Shown here in pieces: positions 7,758 to 15,591 of a DNA stretch of 53,110 bases. The first letter of the stretch is position 1, and each line of letters begins with the position of its first letter. The notes below the pieces were generated by a model. The model was given only the letters and a program-made list of their open reading frames with translations, was not told the DNA's origin and searched no databases. The translations under genes were made by a program, and so were the position numbers. The DNA comes from Anaerolineae bacterium (GTDB taxonomy: Bacteria; Chloroflexota; Anaerolineae; B4-G1; SLSP01). The DNA lies in NCBI GenBank assembly GCA_025454475.1, contig JALOOJ010000011.1, positions 1 through 53,110 on the forward strand, given 5' to 3'.

Positions 7758-9568
7758 AGACGATTTCACGTCGGCAGTTCCTGCGTATGTCGGCTGTTGC
7801 CGGTGCAGGTGCCGTGTTGGTTGCGTGTGGTGGTGGTACGGAAGCCCCGACCGAGGAACCCGTCGCCCCCGCTGCTGCAACCGCTACGCCCAAGCCCGAT
7901 GCCCCCGCGCCAACCGCTGTGCCCCCGGAGGCTCAGGTCTGGCCCCGCGAGGTCACTCGCGAGCGGACCTTGGTCTATGCGTTCGGTGCGGTAGAGCTGG
8001 CTGGGGTTGGCCTTGGCAATATGTATGCCAACAACTGGCACCAGATGGCTGGCTCAGCGATGCTCGAGTTCCCGTTCTACTACTGCGCTCTCAACAACAA
8101 GACCTACCCCTGGATCGCCGAGAGCTATGAGTACAACGACGATGCCACCGAGATGACGCTGTACCTGCGCAAGGGTGTCAAGTGGGCGGACGGTGAGGAC
8201 CTCAACGCTCAGGACTTTGTGTTCACATACAACAGCCTGAGGGATAAGGCCCCGGATCTCGAAAACTCCGGGTTCGTGAAGAAGTTCGTCACTTCGACCG
8301 AGGCTCTTGATGACTACACGGTCAAGTTCGTTCTCACGGAGCCGAACCCCCGCTGGCACTTCACGGGTTGCACCGCGCGCTTCGACCGCGGTGTTATCCT
8401 TGTGCCCGAGCATATCTTCTCGACGGTCGAGGGCGACTGGCGTGAGTTCGCGTTCTACGATCTGGACAAGAAATGGCCGATCTACTCGGGGCCCTATGCG
8501 GTCTCGCGCTTCGATGTTCAGGTCAAGCATATGGATCTGCGCTACGAGTGGTGGGCTGTCGACGTCGGTCTGGTGGATGCCATGCCGCATGTCGAGCGCA
8601 TCGTGCAGTTCGGCTGGCCTGGTGAGGAAGTCGGCGGTCAGATGCTGATCAACGACGAGGTGGATGTGACGCTTGACCTGCGCCCCGCCACCATCGAGGC
8701 GATCCTGGCCCAGGCCGGAGACCACATCACGACCCATACCCACGGCGACAAGCCCTACGGGTATATGGACTGGTGGCCCACCTCGTTGTTCTTCAACACC
8801 CTCGAGGCCCCGTACGACAACAAGGATGTCCGCTGGGCGTTCGCTTACGCGATCGACCATCAGCAGGTGATGGACGTGGGCTACGGTGGTGCGGGTATTG
8901 CCACCAACCTCCCGTTCCCCGGGTACCCCGGCCTGACAAAGTTCCGCGACAACGCCGAGCCCGAGCTGAAGGCGATGATCGAGAGCGTTCTGGTTCGTGA
9001 TGTCGCCAAGGTCGAGGAGCATATGACCGCCGCCGGGTTCGAGAAGAACGCCGATGGCTTCTTCGCCAAGGACGGCGAGGTCTTCAAGCCCGAGATCCTG
9101 ACCGTTGACATCTACGGTGACATCGGCCCGGTGGTCGTGGAGCAGTTGCGCCAGGCGGGATTCGACGCCACGATGATCAACCCGCCCGACGCGTGGACGA
9201 TCATGGGCGACGGGAACTCGCACGCGTTCTTCCGCGGTCACGGTGGCAGCGTGCTGGACCCCTACGAGACGATGGCCTTCAACCTCCAGGCAAACTCGGT
9301 ACCCACCGGGACGAACGTGGTCAACGAGAGCTGGACACGCTGGTGGGATCCGGAGTACGAAGAGTACATCAATGAGATGAGCCGTACGTCGCCTGATGAC
9401 ATCTGGTACACCAACCTGCCGGAGGTCCCGATCTCTGAGTGGTTCCACCGGTTGGCGATGAACAAGACGTACTGGACCGACTGGCCCAACAAGGACGATG
9501 CCTACAACACGGCGCCGTGGCACTATCCGTTCGTGCTCACCCTGTCCCGGCTGAAGGCAGTTAAGTAA
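7754..9568 (+). CDS. ABC transporter substrate-binding lipoprotein, family 5 (Dpp/Opp type)
   Basis: A 604-residue binding protein. Residues 5-10 give the Tat motif SRRQFL, the lipobox LVAC ends at Cys 25, and an Ala/Pro/Thr/Glu linker leads to the SBP_bac_5 fold (segments such as [27 protein letters not shown] and [19 protein letters not shown]). It captures the ligand outside the membrane for the permeases encoded next. Family 5 proteins bind peptides, nickel, or oligosaccharides such as cello- and xylo-oligomers; with a LacI regulator and glycosidases around it, an oligosaccharide is the better guess. GGGAGG at 7741 precedes the ATG by seven bases. Confidence 0.92.
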   Translation: MKTISRRQFLRMSAVAGAGAVLVACGGGTEAPTEEPVAPAAATATPKPDAPAPTAVPPEAQVWPREVTRERTLVYAFGAVELAGVGLGNMYANNWHQMAGSAMLEFPFYYCALNNKTYPWIAESYEYNDDATEMTLYLRKGVKWADGEDLNAQDFVFTYNSLRDKAPDLENSGFVKKFVTSTEALDDYTVKFVLTEPNPRWHFTGCTARFDRGVILVPEHIFSTVEGDWREFAFYDLDKKWPIYSGPYAVSRFDVQVKHMDLRYEWWAVDVGLVDAMPHVERIVQFGWPGEEVGGQMLINDEVDVTLDLRPATIEAILAQAGDHITTHTHGDKPYGYMDWWPTSLFFNTLEAPYDNKDVRWAFAYAIDHQQVMDVGYGGAGIATNLPFPGYPGLTKFRDNAEPELKAMIESVLVRDVAKVEEHMTAAGFEKNADGFFAKDGEVFKPEILTVDIYGDIGPVVVEQLRQAGFDATMINPPDAWTIMGDGNSHAFFRGHGGSVLDPYETMAFNLQANSVPTGTNVVNESWTRWWDPEYEEYINEMSRTSPDDIWYTNLPEVPISEWFHRLAMNKTYWTDWPNKDDAYNTAPWHYPFVLTLSRLKAVK

Positions 9569-9580
9569 CATCGCGTCACT

Positions 9581-9606
9581 GCGAGGGGGCCGTGAGGCCC
9601 CCTCGC
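9581..9606 (+). terminator. GC-rich stem-loop between binding-protein and permease genes
   Basis: Perfect 11-bp stem, GCGAGGGGGCC and GGCCCCCTCGC, around a GTGA tetraloop (a GNRA loop), 12 bases after the binding-protein stop. There is no T-run, so partial termination or protection of the upstream mRNA is more likely than full termination. Such hairpins commonly let binding protein exceed permease expression. Confidence 0.6.
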
Positions 9607-9619
9607 ACCTTACCAAGAG

Positions 9620-9700
9620 CTCCGGAGGCCTGGAGAGGCCAGGGCGCCATCTGATTGGTCCGCTGGTGACGGTGGCTGCTGTCCTCTCCAGGTTTCCGGA
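9620..9700 (+). other. Long imperfect inverted repeat upstream of the permease gene
   Basis: Two 19-base arms (9620-9638 and 9682-9700) are complementary except for two positions that can form G-U pairs in RNA, enclosing a 43-base loop. Together with the preceding hairpin, most of the 218-base gap between binding protein and permease is structured. Function is unknown. Confidence 0.5.
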
Positions 9701-9721
9701 GTCGGAGCCGCTCGGAAGCGG
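9701..9721 (+). repeat. CGGA mini-hairpin repeat, copy identical to 19807-19827
   Basis: A 21-base string is repeated exactly at 19807-19827 inside another gene. Its right part, CCGCTCGGAAGCGG (9708-9721), is a 5-bp hairpin with a CGGA loop, the consensus unit of the mini-hairpin family in this window. Confidence 0.7.
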
Positions 9722-9786
9722 TGGTCCGAGCCGCACAACCCGGGAAGTGGGACGTTGGGTTGGGATTCCTTTGACGGAGGCGTTTC

Positions 9787-10800
9787 ATGCGCATACCACT
9801 TAGCTATGTCATCAAGCGGATTGGGTTCCTGGTGGCGGTGCTCTTCACGGCGGCTACGATCAACTTCATCATCCCGAAGCTGGCGCCGCGTGATCCTGTG
9901 ACCGAGCTGATTAACCAGAAGATCGCGAGCGGGGGTCTCACGTCCGAGGGCGCCGCCGAGTTTGGGGATTCCCTCCGAAAGCTGTACGGCCTCGACAGGC
10001 CGTTGTGGCAGCAGTATCTGACCTACATCTGGAATATGATGCGCTTCGACCTGGGCTATTCCATCGTCAACTATCCCCAGCGGGTCAGTTTCATCATCAA
10101 CCAGACGGTCTACTGGACCCTGGGCTTTGTGCTGACGTCAACACTCCTCGCATTCGTGATCGGCACGGTCGTCGGCGCTCTGGTGGGGTGGTCCAAGACA
10201 TCCAAGTGGCTGTCGTGGCTCATGCCGCCGCTGGCGATGTTCTCAGCAGTTCCGGCCTTCATCCTGGCGCTACTGCTCATCTACTTCCTGGCCTTCAAGG
10301 CGAAGGCGTTTCCGCTGCGCGGCGGCTTCTCGGCGACGATTGTGGTTAACTGGAAGGATCCCAAATTCCTTCTCGATGTCGTTCATCACGCGCTCCTGCC
10401 AGGCCTGTCGATGCTGTTGGTCTCTGTCGGAGGCTGGTCGTTGGGGATGCGCGCGATGATGGTCACAGTGGAGGGCGCGGACTACATGACCTTTGCAGAT
10501 GCGAAGGGTCTGAAAGGCCCGCGGCTCTTCTTCCGCTACGCGCTTCGCAACACTTTGCTGCCCCAGATCACGGCGCTGGCGATGCAACTGGGCCTGATCG
10601 TGTCGGGCGCGACACTCGTGGAGACGATGTTCAGTTATCCCGGCATCGGCAACCGTCTGGGCGGCGCTATCAGGGCTCTCGACTATCCTGTGATCTACGG
10701 CATCGTGTTCTTTATGGTGGTCGGGATCGCCGTCGCAACCCTTCTCGTGGATCTGATGTACCCGCTCCTCGATCCGCGAATCTCGTACTCCGGAGGCTAA
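9787..10800 (+). CDS. ABC transporter permease, DppB/OppB type
   Basis: A 337-residue inner-membrane permease with an N-terminal membrane helix (about residues 10-30), a periplasmic loop, then the conserved transmembrane block ending in a DppB-like C-terminus. The cytoplasmic EAA-type loop is visible as ADYMTFADAKGLKGPRLFF, followed by RYALRNTLLPQIT and the motif VETMFSYPGIG. It forms the channel with the next gene product. GGAGG lies six bases before ATG 9787. The next gene begins two bases after its stop. Confidence 0.93.
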   Translation: MRIPLSYVIKRIGFLVAVLFTAATINFIIPKLAPRDPVTELINQKIASGGLTSEGAAEFGDSLRKLYGLDRPLWQQYLTYIWNMMRFDLGYSIVNYPQRVSFIINQTVYWTLGFVLTSTLLAFVIGTVVGALVGWSKTSKWLSWLMPPLAMFSAVPAFILALLLIYFLAFKAKAFPLRGGFSATIVVNWKDPKFLLDVVHHALLPGLSMLLVSVGGWSLGMRAMMVTVEGADYMTFADAKGLKGPRLFFRYALRNTLLPQITALAMQLGLIVSGATLVETMFSYPGIGNRLGGAIRALDYPVIYGIVFFMVVGIAVATLLVDLMYPLLDPRISYSGG

Positions 10801-10802
10801 CG

Positions 10803-11675
10803 ATGCAGCGAGGCCAAGGTTTCAAGGGGTTCCTCAACTATATTCGCCGCAACCCGGCCTTTGGTGGCGGGATGGTGCTGCTCCTGCTGTTATTTCTCTT
10901 TGCGACGGTGGCTGGGCTTTTCGTGCCCAAAGAGGGTGCCTATCCGCTGGCTGCTATGCCCAAGCAGCCGCCAGGTGGGGAGTATCCCTTTGGTACCGAC
11001 TCGGTGGGGCGTGACCTGCTCCCCACAACGATCTATGGGACGCGGATGACGCTGACGATCGGCATGATCGCCGGCGCCATCGGGTTGGGCGTCGGGACGG
11101 TGCTGGGCTTCATGACGGGCTACTTCGGCGGACTCTTCGACACCGTCGTCAAGTTCTTCGTGGACGTGCTCATGACGATCCCGTCCTTCCTGTTACTGAT
11201 CACCATCGCCGCATCGGTGCCCAATCCTGAGGACATGTCGATCATCAGAATGGCCCTGATCCTCTCGCTCGTCTCGTGGGTGCAACCGACGCGGGCGATT
11301 CGGGCGCAGGTGCTGAGCATGCGTGAGCGTGCCTTCGTCATGATGGCCAAGCTTTCAGGGATGAACGGCATGGAGATCATCATCAAGGAGCTGATGCCGA
11401 ACCTGATGCCCTATCTTGCCATCAGCCTCGCGGGTGCCGTCAATGGCGGCGTGCTGGGCTCACTCGGACTGCAGACGCTTGGCATTGGCAACCTAAGGGA
11501 GCCATCGTTGGGGATGACCATCTATTGGTTGCGGTACTACAATGCCTTCCTGCAGGGCTACTGGTGGTGGATCATCGAACCGGTGACCGTGATTGCCCTG
11601 ATCTTCATTGCCTTCCTGCTTCTATCTATCGGGCTGGATGAGTTTGCGAACCCCCGGACTCGGAGGACCGTATGA
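10803..11675 (+). CDS. ABC transporter permease, DppC/OppC type
   Basis: A 290-residue second permease. It has the short N-terminal helix of the OppC family, the motif PFGTDSVGRDLL typical of DppC proteins before the core, and a cytoplasmic coupling loop (RAIRAQVLSMRERAFVMMAKLSGMNGMEIIIKELMPNL). It pairs with the DppB-type protein as a heterodimeric channel. GGAGG precedes ATG 10803 by seven bases. Its stop overlaps the start of the first ATPase gene (ATGA), indicating translational coupling. Confidence 0.93.
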   Translation: MQRGQGFKGFLNYIRRNPAFGGGMVLLLLLFLFATVAGLFVPKEGAYPLAAMPKQPPGGEYPFGTDSVGRDLLPTTIYGTRMTLTIGMIAGAIGLGVGTVLGFMTGYFGGLFDTVVKFFVDVLMTIPSFLLLITIAASVPNPEDMSIIRMALILSLVSWVQPTRAIRAQVLSMRERAFVMMAKLSGMNGMEIIIKELMPNLMPYLAISLAGAVNGGVLGSLGLQTLGIGNLREPSLGMTIYWLRYYNAFLQGYWWWIIEPVTVIALIFIAFLLLSIGLDEFANPRTRRTV

Positions 11676-12634
11676 GCGAGCCCATACTGCAGGTCAAGAA
11701 TCTAAAGGTCTACTATTATGTCGAGGCCGGGGCCGTAAAGGCCGTGGATGACGTCACCTTCGACCTGGATGACGGCACCAAAATGGGGCTGGTGGGAGAA
11801 TCCGGGTCGGGCAAGTCGACGATGGCCCAGGCGCTGATGCGGATGATCAAACCCCCGGGAAAGATTGAGGGCGGCGAGATGATCCTTGATGGGGTTGACC
11901 TCGTCAAACTGAGCACAGAGCAGATGCGCCAGACCAAGTTGCGCAAGCTGGCGATGATCCCTCAGGGCGCGATGAACGCGCTGAATCCGGTGATGCGCAT
12001 CGATCACCAACTGGTCGATGGTATGCTCGACCACGGTGTCACGTTGTCCAAACAGGAGCGTGAGGAGCGCGTCGCCCGGCTCCTGGAGATGGTGGACCTG
12101 GCCCCCAAGGTCGCCAAGATGTATCCCCACGAGTTGAGCGGCGGGATGCAACAGCGCGTGACCGTGGCCCAGTCCATCTCGATGGAGCCCGATCTGATCA
12201 TCGCTGACGAGCCGACGAGTGCGTTGGATGTGGTGATCCAGCGTCAGGTGATGGAGACCATCAACAACCTACAGGAGCGGCTCGGCCTATCGCTGATTCT
12301 GATCGGCCATGATATGGGGCTGATGGCCCAGACCGTCAGCCGGCTGGCCGTGATGTATGCGGGCAGGATGATGGAGATTGGGGCGACGTACGACATGTTC
12401 CGCGACCCCCTGCATCCCTACACGCAGTTGTTGATCTCGAGCCTGCCGGTCCTGGCGAACAAGGGCGTGTTTGCCGGTATCCCGGGGATCACGCCTTCAC
12501 TGCTGAACCCGCCGGAGGGGTGTGTCTTCCACACCCGGTGCCCCAAAGCCTGGGATCTCTGTTCGCAGAGCACGCCGAAGTTCACCGAGGCGCAGCCCGG
12601 GCGCTGGGTTGCCTGTCACCTGCACACCGCATAG
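11672..12634 (+). CDS. ABC transporter ATP-binding protein, DppD/OppD type
   Basis: A 320-residue ATPase with Walker A GESGSGKST, Q-loop MIPQGAMNALNP, signature LSGGMQQR, Walker B LIIADEPTSALD and the switch histidine in LIGHDMG. The C-terminus carries the oligopeptide-transporter extension with GCVFHTRCP and further cysteines; in OppD/DppD relatives this extension often binds an iron-sulfur cluster. It overlaps the upstream gene by four bases and powers the importer together with the next ATPase. Confidence 0.94.
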   Translation: MSEPILQVKNLKVYYYVEAGAVKAVDDVTFDLDDGTKMGLVGESGSGKSTMAQALMRMIKPPGKIEGGEMILDGVDLVKLSTEQMRQTKLRKLAMIPQGAMNALNPVMRIDHQLVDGMLDHGVTLSKQEREERVARLLEMVDLAPKVAKMYPHELSGGMQQRVTVAQSISMEPDLIIADEPTSALDVVIQRQVMETINNLQERLGLSLILIGHDMGLMAQTVSRLAVMYAGRMMEIGATYDMFRDPLHPYTQLLISSLPVLANKGVFAGIPGITPSLLNPPEGCVFHTRCPKAWDLCSQSTPKFTEAQPGRWVACHLHTA

Positions 12635-12666
12635 GGCCGGCAAAAGGCACCGGAGGGGAAAAGACG

Positions 12667-13680
12667 ATGACCACACCTTTACTTGAGCTAAAGCATGTCA
12701 CCAAGATCTTCGGCACCAAGAAAGATCAGACGGTGGCGCTGGATGATATGACCCTTGCCCTCAATGAGACCTTCCCAAAAATCATCACCGTCGCCGGCGA
12801 GAGTGGTAGCGGCAAGTCGACGACGGGGATGCTTCTACTGGGTTTCTATGGGCCCACGATGGGTGAGGTGCTCTTCCGTGGGCGGCCCTTGTATGAACTT
12901 AAGGGGGCCGACCTATTCCAGTTCCGACGTGACGTCCAGGCGGTCTTCCAGGATCCCTTTGCTGTCTACAACCCCTTCTACCTGGTCGACAACCTACTGA
13001 GCATCCCGATCAAGAACTTCAAGTTGGCCAGCTCGAAATCAGAGGCCCGAGAGTTGATGGAGGAAGCGCTCGAACGCGTTGGCCTCCGTCCTGCAGAGAC
13101 ATTGGGGCGTTACCCACACCAGTTGTCGGGCGGTCAGCGACAGCGCATCGCCGTCGCGCGGGCGTTGCTTCTAAAGCCCAAGCTGTTGATCACGGACGAG
13201 CCTGTGTCAATGGTTGATGCCTCCTTGCGTTCGACGATCCTCAAGGCGCTACGTGGGCTAAACAAGGAGTTCGGGACCCCGATCTTCTACATCACGCATG
13301 ACCTGACGACTGCGTATCACATTAGCGATTACATCATCATCCTCTACCGCGGGTCGGTGATGGAGGCCGGCAACGTCGACACGATCATCAAGGACCCGCA
13401 GCATCCATACACGAAGCTCCTGGTCTCCTCGATTCCTTGGCCTGACCCCGATCTCGTGTGGGGCGGCGCCGAGGACATGATCCAGAAGAGCCAGGTGGCT
13501 TTCAAGGCGATCACGGGCTGCAAGTTCGCGCCGCGGTGCCCTTACAGGATGGATATCTGTGACACCAAGCCGCCGGACCTGTACCTACTCGAACGAGACC
13601 GAGCGGCCGCATGTTATCTGAGCATGGACAACGCGGTACTGCCGCGCGAGGAGCTGACCAGTCTCTTCGCTGAGGCATAG
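12667..13680 (+). CDS. ABC transporter ATP-binding protein, DppF/OppF type
   Basis: About 337 residues. Motifs are GESGSGKSTTG (Walker A), VFQDPFAVYNP (Q-loop), LSGGQRQR (signature), LLITDEPVSMVD (Walker B) and YITHDL (switch). The C-terminal extension has CKFAPRCPYRMDIC, again the cysteine pattern of Opp-type ATPases. The frame is open upstream to 12520, but ATG 12667 with GGAGGGG ten bases upstream is the likely start, leaving 32 bases after the previous gene. Last gene of the importer; a five-unit hairpin array begins one base after its stop codon. Confidence 0.93.
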   Translation: MTTPLLELKHVTKIFGTKKDQTVALDDMTLALNETFPKIITVAGESGSGKSTTGMLLLGFYGPTMGEVLFRGRPLYELKGADLFQFRRDVQAVFQDPFAVYNPFYLVDNLLSIPIKNFKLASSKSEARELMEEALERVGLRPAETLGRYPHQLSGGQRQRIAVARALLLKPKLLITDEPVSMVDASLRSTILKALRGLNKEFGTPIFYITHDLTTAYHISDYIIILYRGSVMEAGNVDTIIKDPQHPYTKLLVSSIPWPDPDLVWGGAEDMIQKSQVAFKAITGCKFAPRCPYRMDICDTKPPDLYLLERDRAAACYLSMDNAVLPREELTSLFAEA

Positions 13681-13681
13681 G

Positions 13682-13759
13682 CGGCTCGGAAGCCGGGCGG
13701 TTCAGAAACCGAGCGGCTCGGAAGCTGGGCGTCGGAACGCCTTGGCGGCTCGGAAGCCG
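13682..13759 (+). repeat. Array of five 14-nt mini-hairpins with CGGA/CAGA loops
   Basis: Five units at 13682-13695, 13698-13711, 13714-13727, 13728-13741 and 13746-13759. Each is four stem bases, T, a four-base CRGA loop, A, and four complementary stem bases. Stems are CGGC/GCCG, CGGT/ACCG, CGGC/GCTG (one G-U), GGCG/CGCC and CGGC/GCCG: the sequence changes but pairing is kept, while the loop is constant apart from one G to A. Start-to-start spacing is 16, 16, 14 and 18. The array begins one base after the importer's last stop codon. Confidence 0.8.
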
Positions 13760-13773
13760 AAGGTGCTATCGCG

Positions 13774-13807
13774 GACACTGCGGGGTGCTGGCGCGCCCTG
13801 CAGTGTC
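13774..13807 (+). terminator. Probable terminator of the ABC importer operon
   Basis: GACACTGC-GGGG (13774-13785) pairs with CCCT-GCAGTGTC (13796-13807), a 12-bp stem with one G-U pair and a 10-base loop, followed by the moderately T-rich TTGTATGT. It separates the importer from the radical SAM genes. Confidence 0.55.
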
Positions 13808-13844
13808 TTGTATGTAGGCACCGTGATATGAGGGGAGATGTGTA

Positions 13845-15512
13845 TTGATAGCGGGAAATGTCGGGCGCAACGATCTTTGCCCCTGTGGCAGTGGCAAGAA
13901 GTACAAGCACTGCCACGGACAGCTCAAGCCGCACGGCTTCCAAGCCGCGCGCTCGCAAGCCGCGGGCTCAGGAGCTGGGGCGGATGTGCTGTACGTGCAT
14001 CCAGCCAAGCAGGATGTTGACTTCGGTCATCAGAAAACCTCGATTCAGGCTTCGGAGGACAGCCAGCTTGGGCGTCCCTACGGTCTGATCCCAATGGGTG
14101 TGCCGGCGCTGGTGAATGTGCTCCAGGCTGCCGGTATCCGTGTGCGGGGACTCAACTACCCGCTTGAGCGTGAACTGAACCGGAGCTTCGATCTTCGTCG
14201 TTGGCTGCGGACGCAGCGCCAGGCGCGTGTCATCCTGGTGGATATGCACTGGTACGAGCATAGCTATGGAGCGATCAGTGTGGCCAACGTGTGCAAGGAG
14301 GTCCTGCCGGATGCCTTGGTGGTCCTGGGTGGTCTGACAGCGTCCGGGTTTGCCTACGAGATCCTCGAGCAGTTCCCGTCGGTGGACTTTGTGATCCGAG
14401 GCGATGCGGAGATGCCGCTGCTTACGTTGGTGCAGCGATGCCTCGCTGTTCCCGTCGGCCAGGCAGTTGAGGTCTCGGACATCCCGAACGTGGCCGGTCG
14501 GCGCGGCGCCGATGTAGTCCTGAACCCCATCGGCTACTGTGCCGTCACCGAAGACCTCGATGCTCTCGACTATGTCGATCTGGGGTTCCTCGACCACGCC
14601 ACCGAGTATTACGTCCACGAGTATCTTGTCACCGACCTGCCCAAGGCACGTGCTGCGCTCCAAACGAACCCATTCCTGGGACGCTGGGTGGCGACGGCGC
14701 GGGGCTGCAAGTACGAGTGTTCGTACTGCGGCGGGTGTAAGAGCGCGCATCAAGTGTTGGCCATGCGCGATGGCATCGTGCCGCGCTCGCCCGAGGCCGT
14801 CGTCGCCGAGCTGGAACGGCTTTCGGATGCCGGCGTGGTCCAGGCCTCGCTCTCTTACGATATCGCCGACTGGCGCACTTTCTTCGCGCTGATGCGTCAG
14901 CGCGGCATCAAGATCGGGCTCTACAATGAGTGCTTCCAGCTCCCGACGCCGACCTTCGTCAAACGGTTTGCCCAGGTCGCGGATTCGGAGCACTCCTGCC
15001 TGGCCTTCAGCCCGCTGTCAGGCGACGAGCGGGTTCGTAGGCTGAACGGCAAGATCTTCACCAATGGCGAGCTGATCAATGTTCTGGATTCGCTGAACCT
15101 TTACGACATCTTCGCCCTGGTTTACTTCTCGTTGAACCTGCCCGGTGAGACGATGGATACGCTCAAAGAGTCGATCGCGCTGGCTGAGAGGCTGTGCGAG
15201 CTGTACCCATTGGCGCAGACGCCGGGCCCTCGACTGCGTATAATGAACTCGTGCCACACGCTGGATCCGCTGTCACCGATGGCGGTTCACCCCGAGAAGT
15301 TCGGGATCAGTGTGACGATGCAGACTTTCAACGACTGGTATACTTACTGCCGTGAGACACAGACAGGCAGTCCTGCGGCGCGCACTGAGTTGTTCCGCGG
15401 GTTTGTCTTGTCTGACGAAGCGGCCCGCTCTCTGGAAGCGATGGCGAATGCCTGGGACGCAGCGCAGCGGGGTCACGAGGATTGTTGGTGGCCCATCCCG
15501 CCCGGTTGGTGA
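13845..15512 (+). CDS. Cobalamin-binding radical SAM protein with N-terminal SEC-C motif
   Basis: A 555-residue protein. Residues 8-25 form a SEC-C zinc motif (CPC, then HCHG; Cys 12, Cys 14, Cys 23, His 24). A low-complexity linker encoded by mini-hairpin repeats follows (about 30-47), then a B12-binding-like Rossmann domain (about 47-200, with LGGLTASGF and VIRGDAEMPLL), then a radical SAM domain whose CxxxCxxC cluster ligands are Cys 288, 292 and 295, with a neighbouring Cys 298. TTG 13845 is the likely start, after GGGGAGA. It is paralogous to the next gene over the B12 and SAM parts, including the ending WWPIPPGW. Substrate unknown; B12-radical SAM enzymes methylate or rearrange carbon skeletons. 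Confidence 0.85.
   Translation: MIAGNVGRNDLCPCGSGKKYKHCHGQLKPHGFQAARSQAAGSGAGADVLYVHPAKQDVDFGHQKTSIQASEDSQLGRPYGLIPMGVPALVNVLQAAGIRVRGLNYPLERELNRSFDLRRWLRTQRQARVILVDMHWYEHSYGAISVANVCKEVLPDALVVLGGLTASGFAYEILEQFPSVDFVIRGDAEMPLLTLVQRCLAVPVGQAVEVSDIPNVAGRRGADVVLNPIGYCAVTEDLDALDYVDLGFLDHATEYYVHEYLVTDLPKARAALQTNPFLGRWVATARGCKYECSYCGGCKSAHQVLAMRDGIVPRSPEAVVAELERLSDAGVVQASLSYDIADWRTFFALMRQRGIKIGLYNECFQLPTPTFVKRFAQVADSEHSCLAFSPLSGDERVRRLNGKIFTNGELINVLDSLNLYDIFALVYFSLNLPGETMDTLKESIALAERLCELYPLAQTPGPRLRIMNSCHTLDPLSPMAVHPEKFGISVTMQTFNDWYTYCRETQTGSPAARTELFRGFVLSDEAARSLEAMANAWDAAQRGHEDCWWPIPPGW
13934..13976 (+). repeat. Mini-hairpin units inside the radical SAM linker
   Basis: CGGCT-TCCA-AGCCG (13934-13947), GCT-CGCA-AGC (13951-13960) and GGCT-CAGG-AGCT (13965-13976) are three variant units with loops about 15 bases apart. 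They lie in frame between the SEC-C motif and the B12 domain, so they are translated as Ala/Gly/Ser/Gln-rich linker. Confidence 0.5.
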
Positions 15513-15515
15513 TTC

Positions 15516-15551
15516 CCTCCTCCCCTCGGTGGTTCCGATGGCCGGGGGAGG
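15516..15551 (+). other. Stem-loop between the two radical SAM genes
   Basis: CCTCC-CCC (15516-15524, one bulged T) can pair with GGGGGAGG (15544-15551), with an inner hairpin TCGG-5-CCGA (15526-15538). It is GC-rich without a T-run, so partial termination or mRNA processing is possible. Confidence 0.35.
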
Positions 15552-15591
15552 GCCGGGGAGAGGGCTCGGATTTCGAACTTAGGAGGATGTC

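Noticed and set aside
8054-9736. A 560-codon open frame on the minus strand opposite the binding-protein gene
   Set aside because: It mirrors the codon structure of the Tat/lipoprotein binding protein, has no recognisable domain, and is a typical GC-rich antisense shadow. Similar long shadows opposite the radical SAM genes (13968-14993, 15709-16731) and at 1654-2556 were rejected for the same reason.
13682-13759. CRISPR array
   Set aside because: The units are 14 bases with 0-4 base gaps and no unique spacers of 30 bases or more; no cas gene is near.
13845-13920. SEC-C motif as evidence for a SecA fragment
   Set aside because: Only the short zinc motif is present; the DEAD-motor domains of SecA are missing and the rest of the protein is B12/radical SAM.
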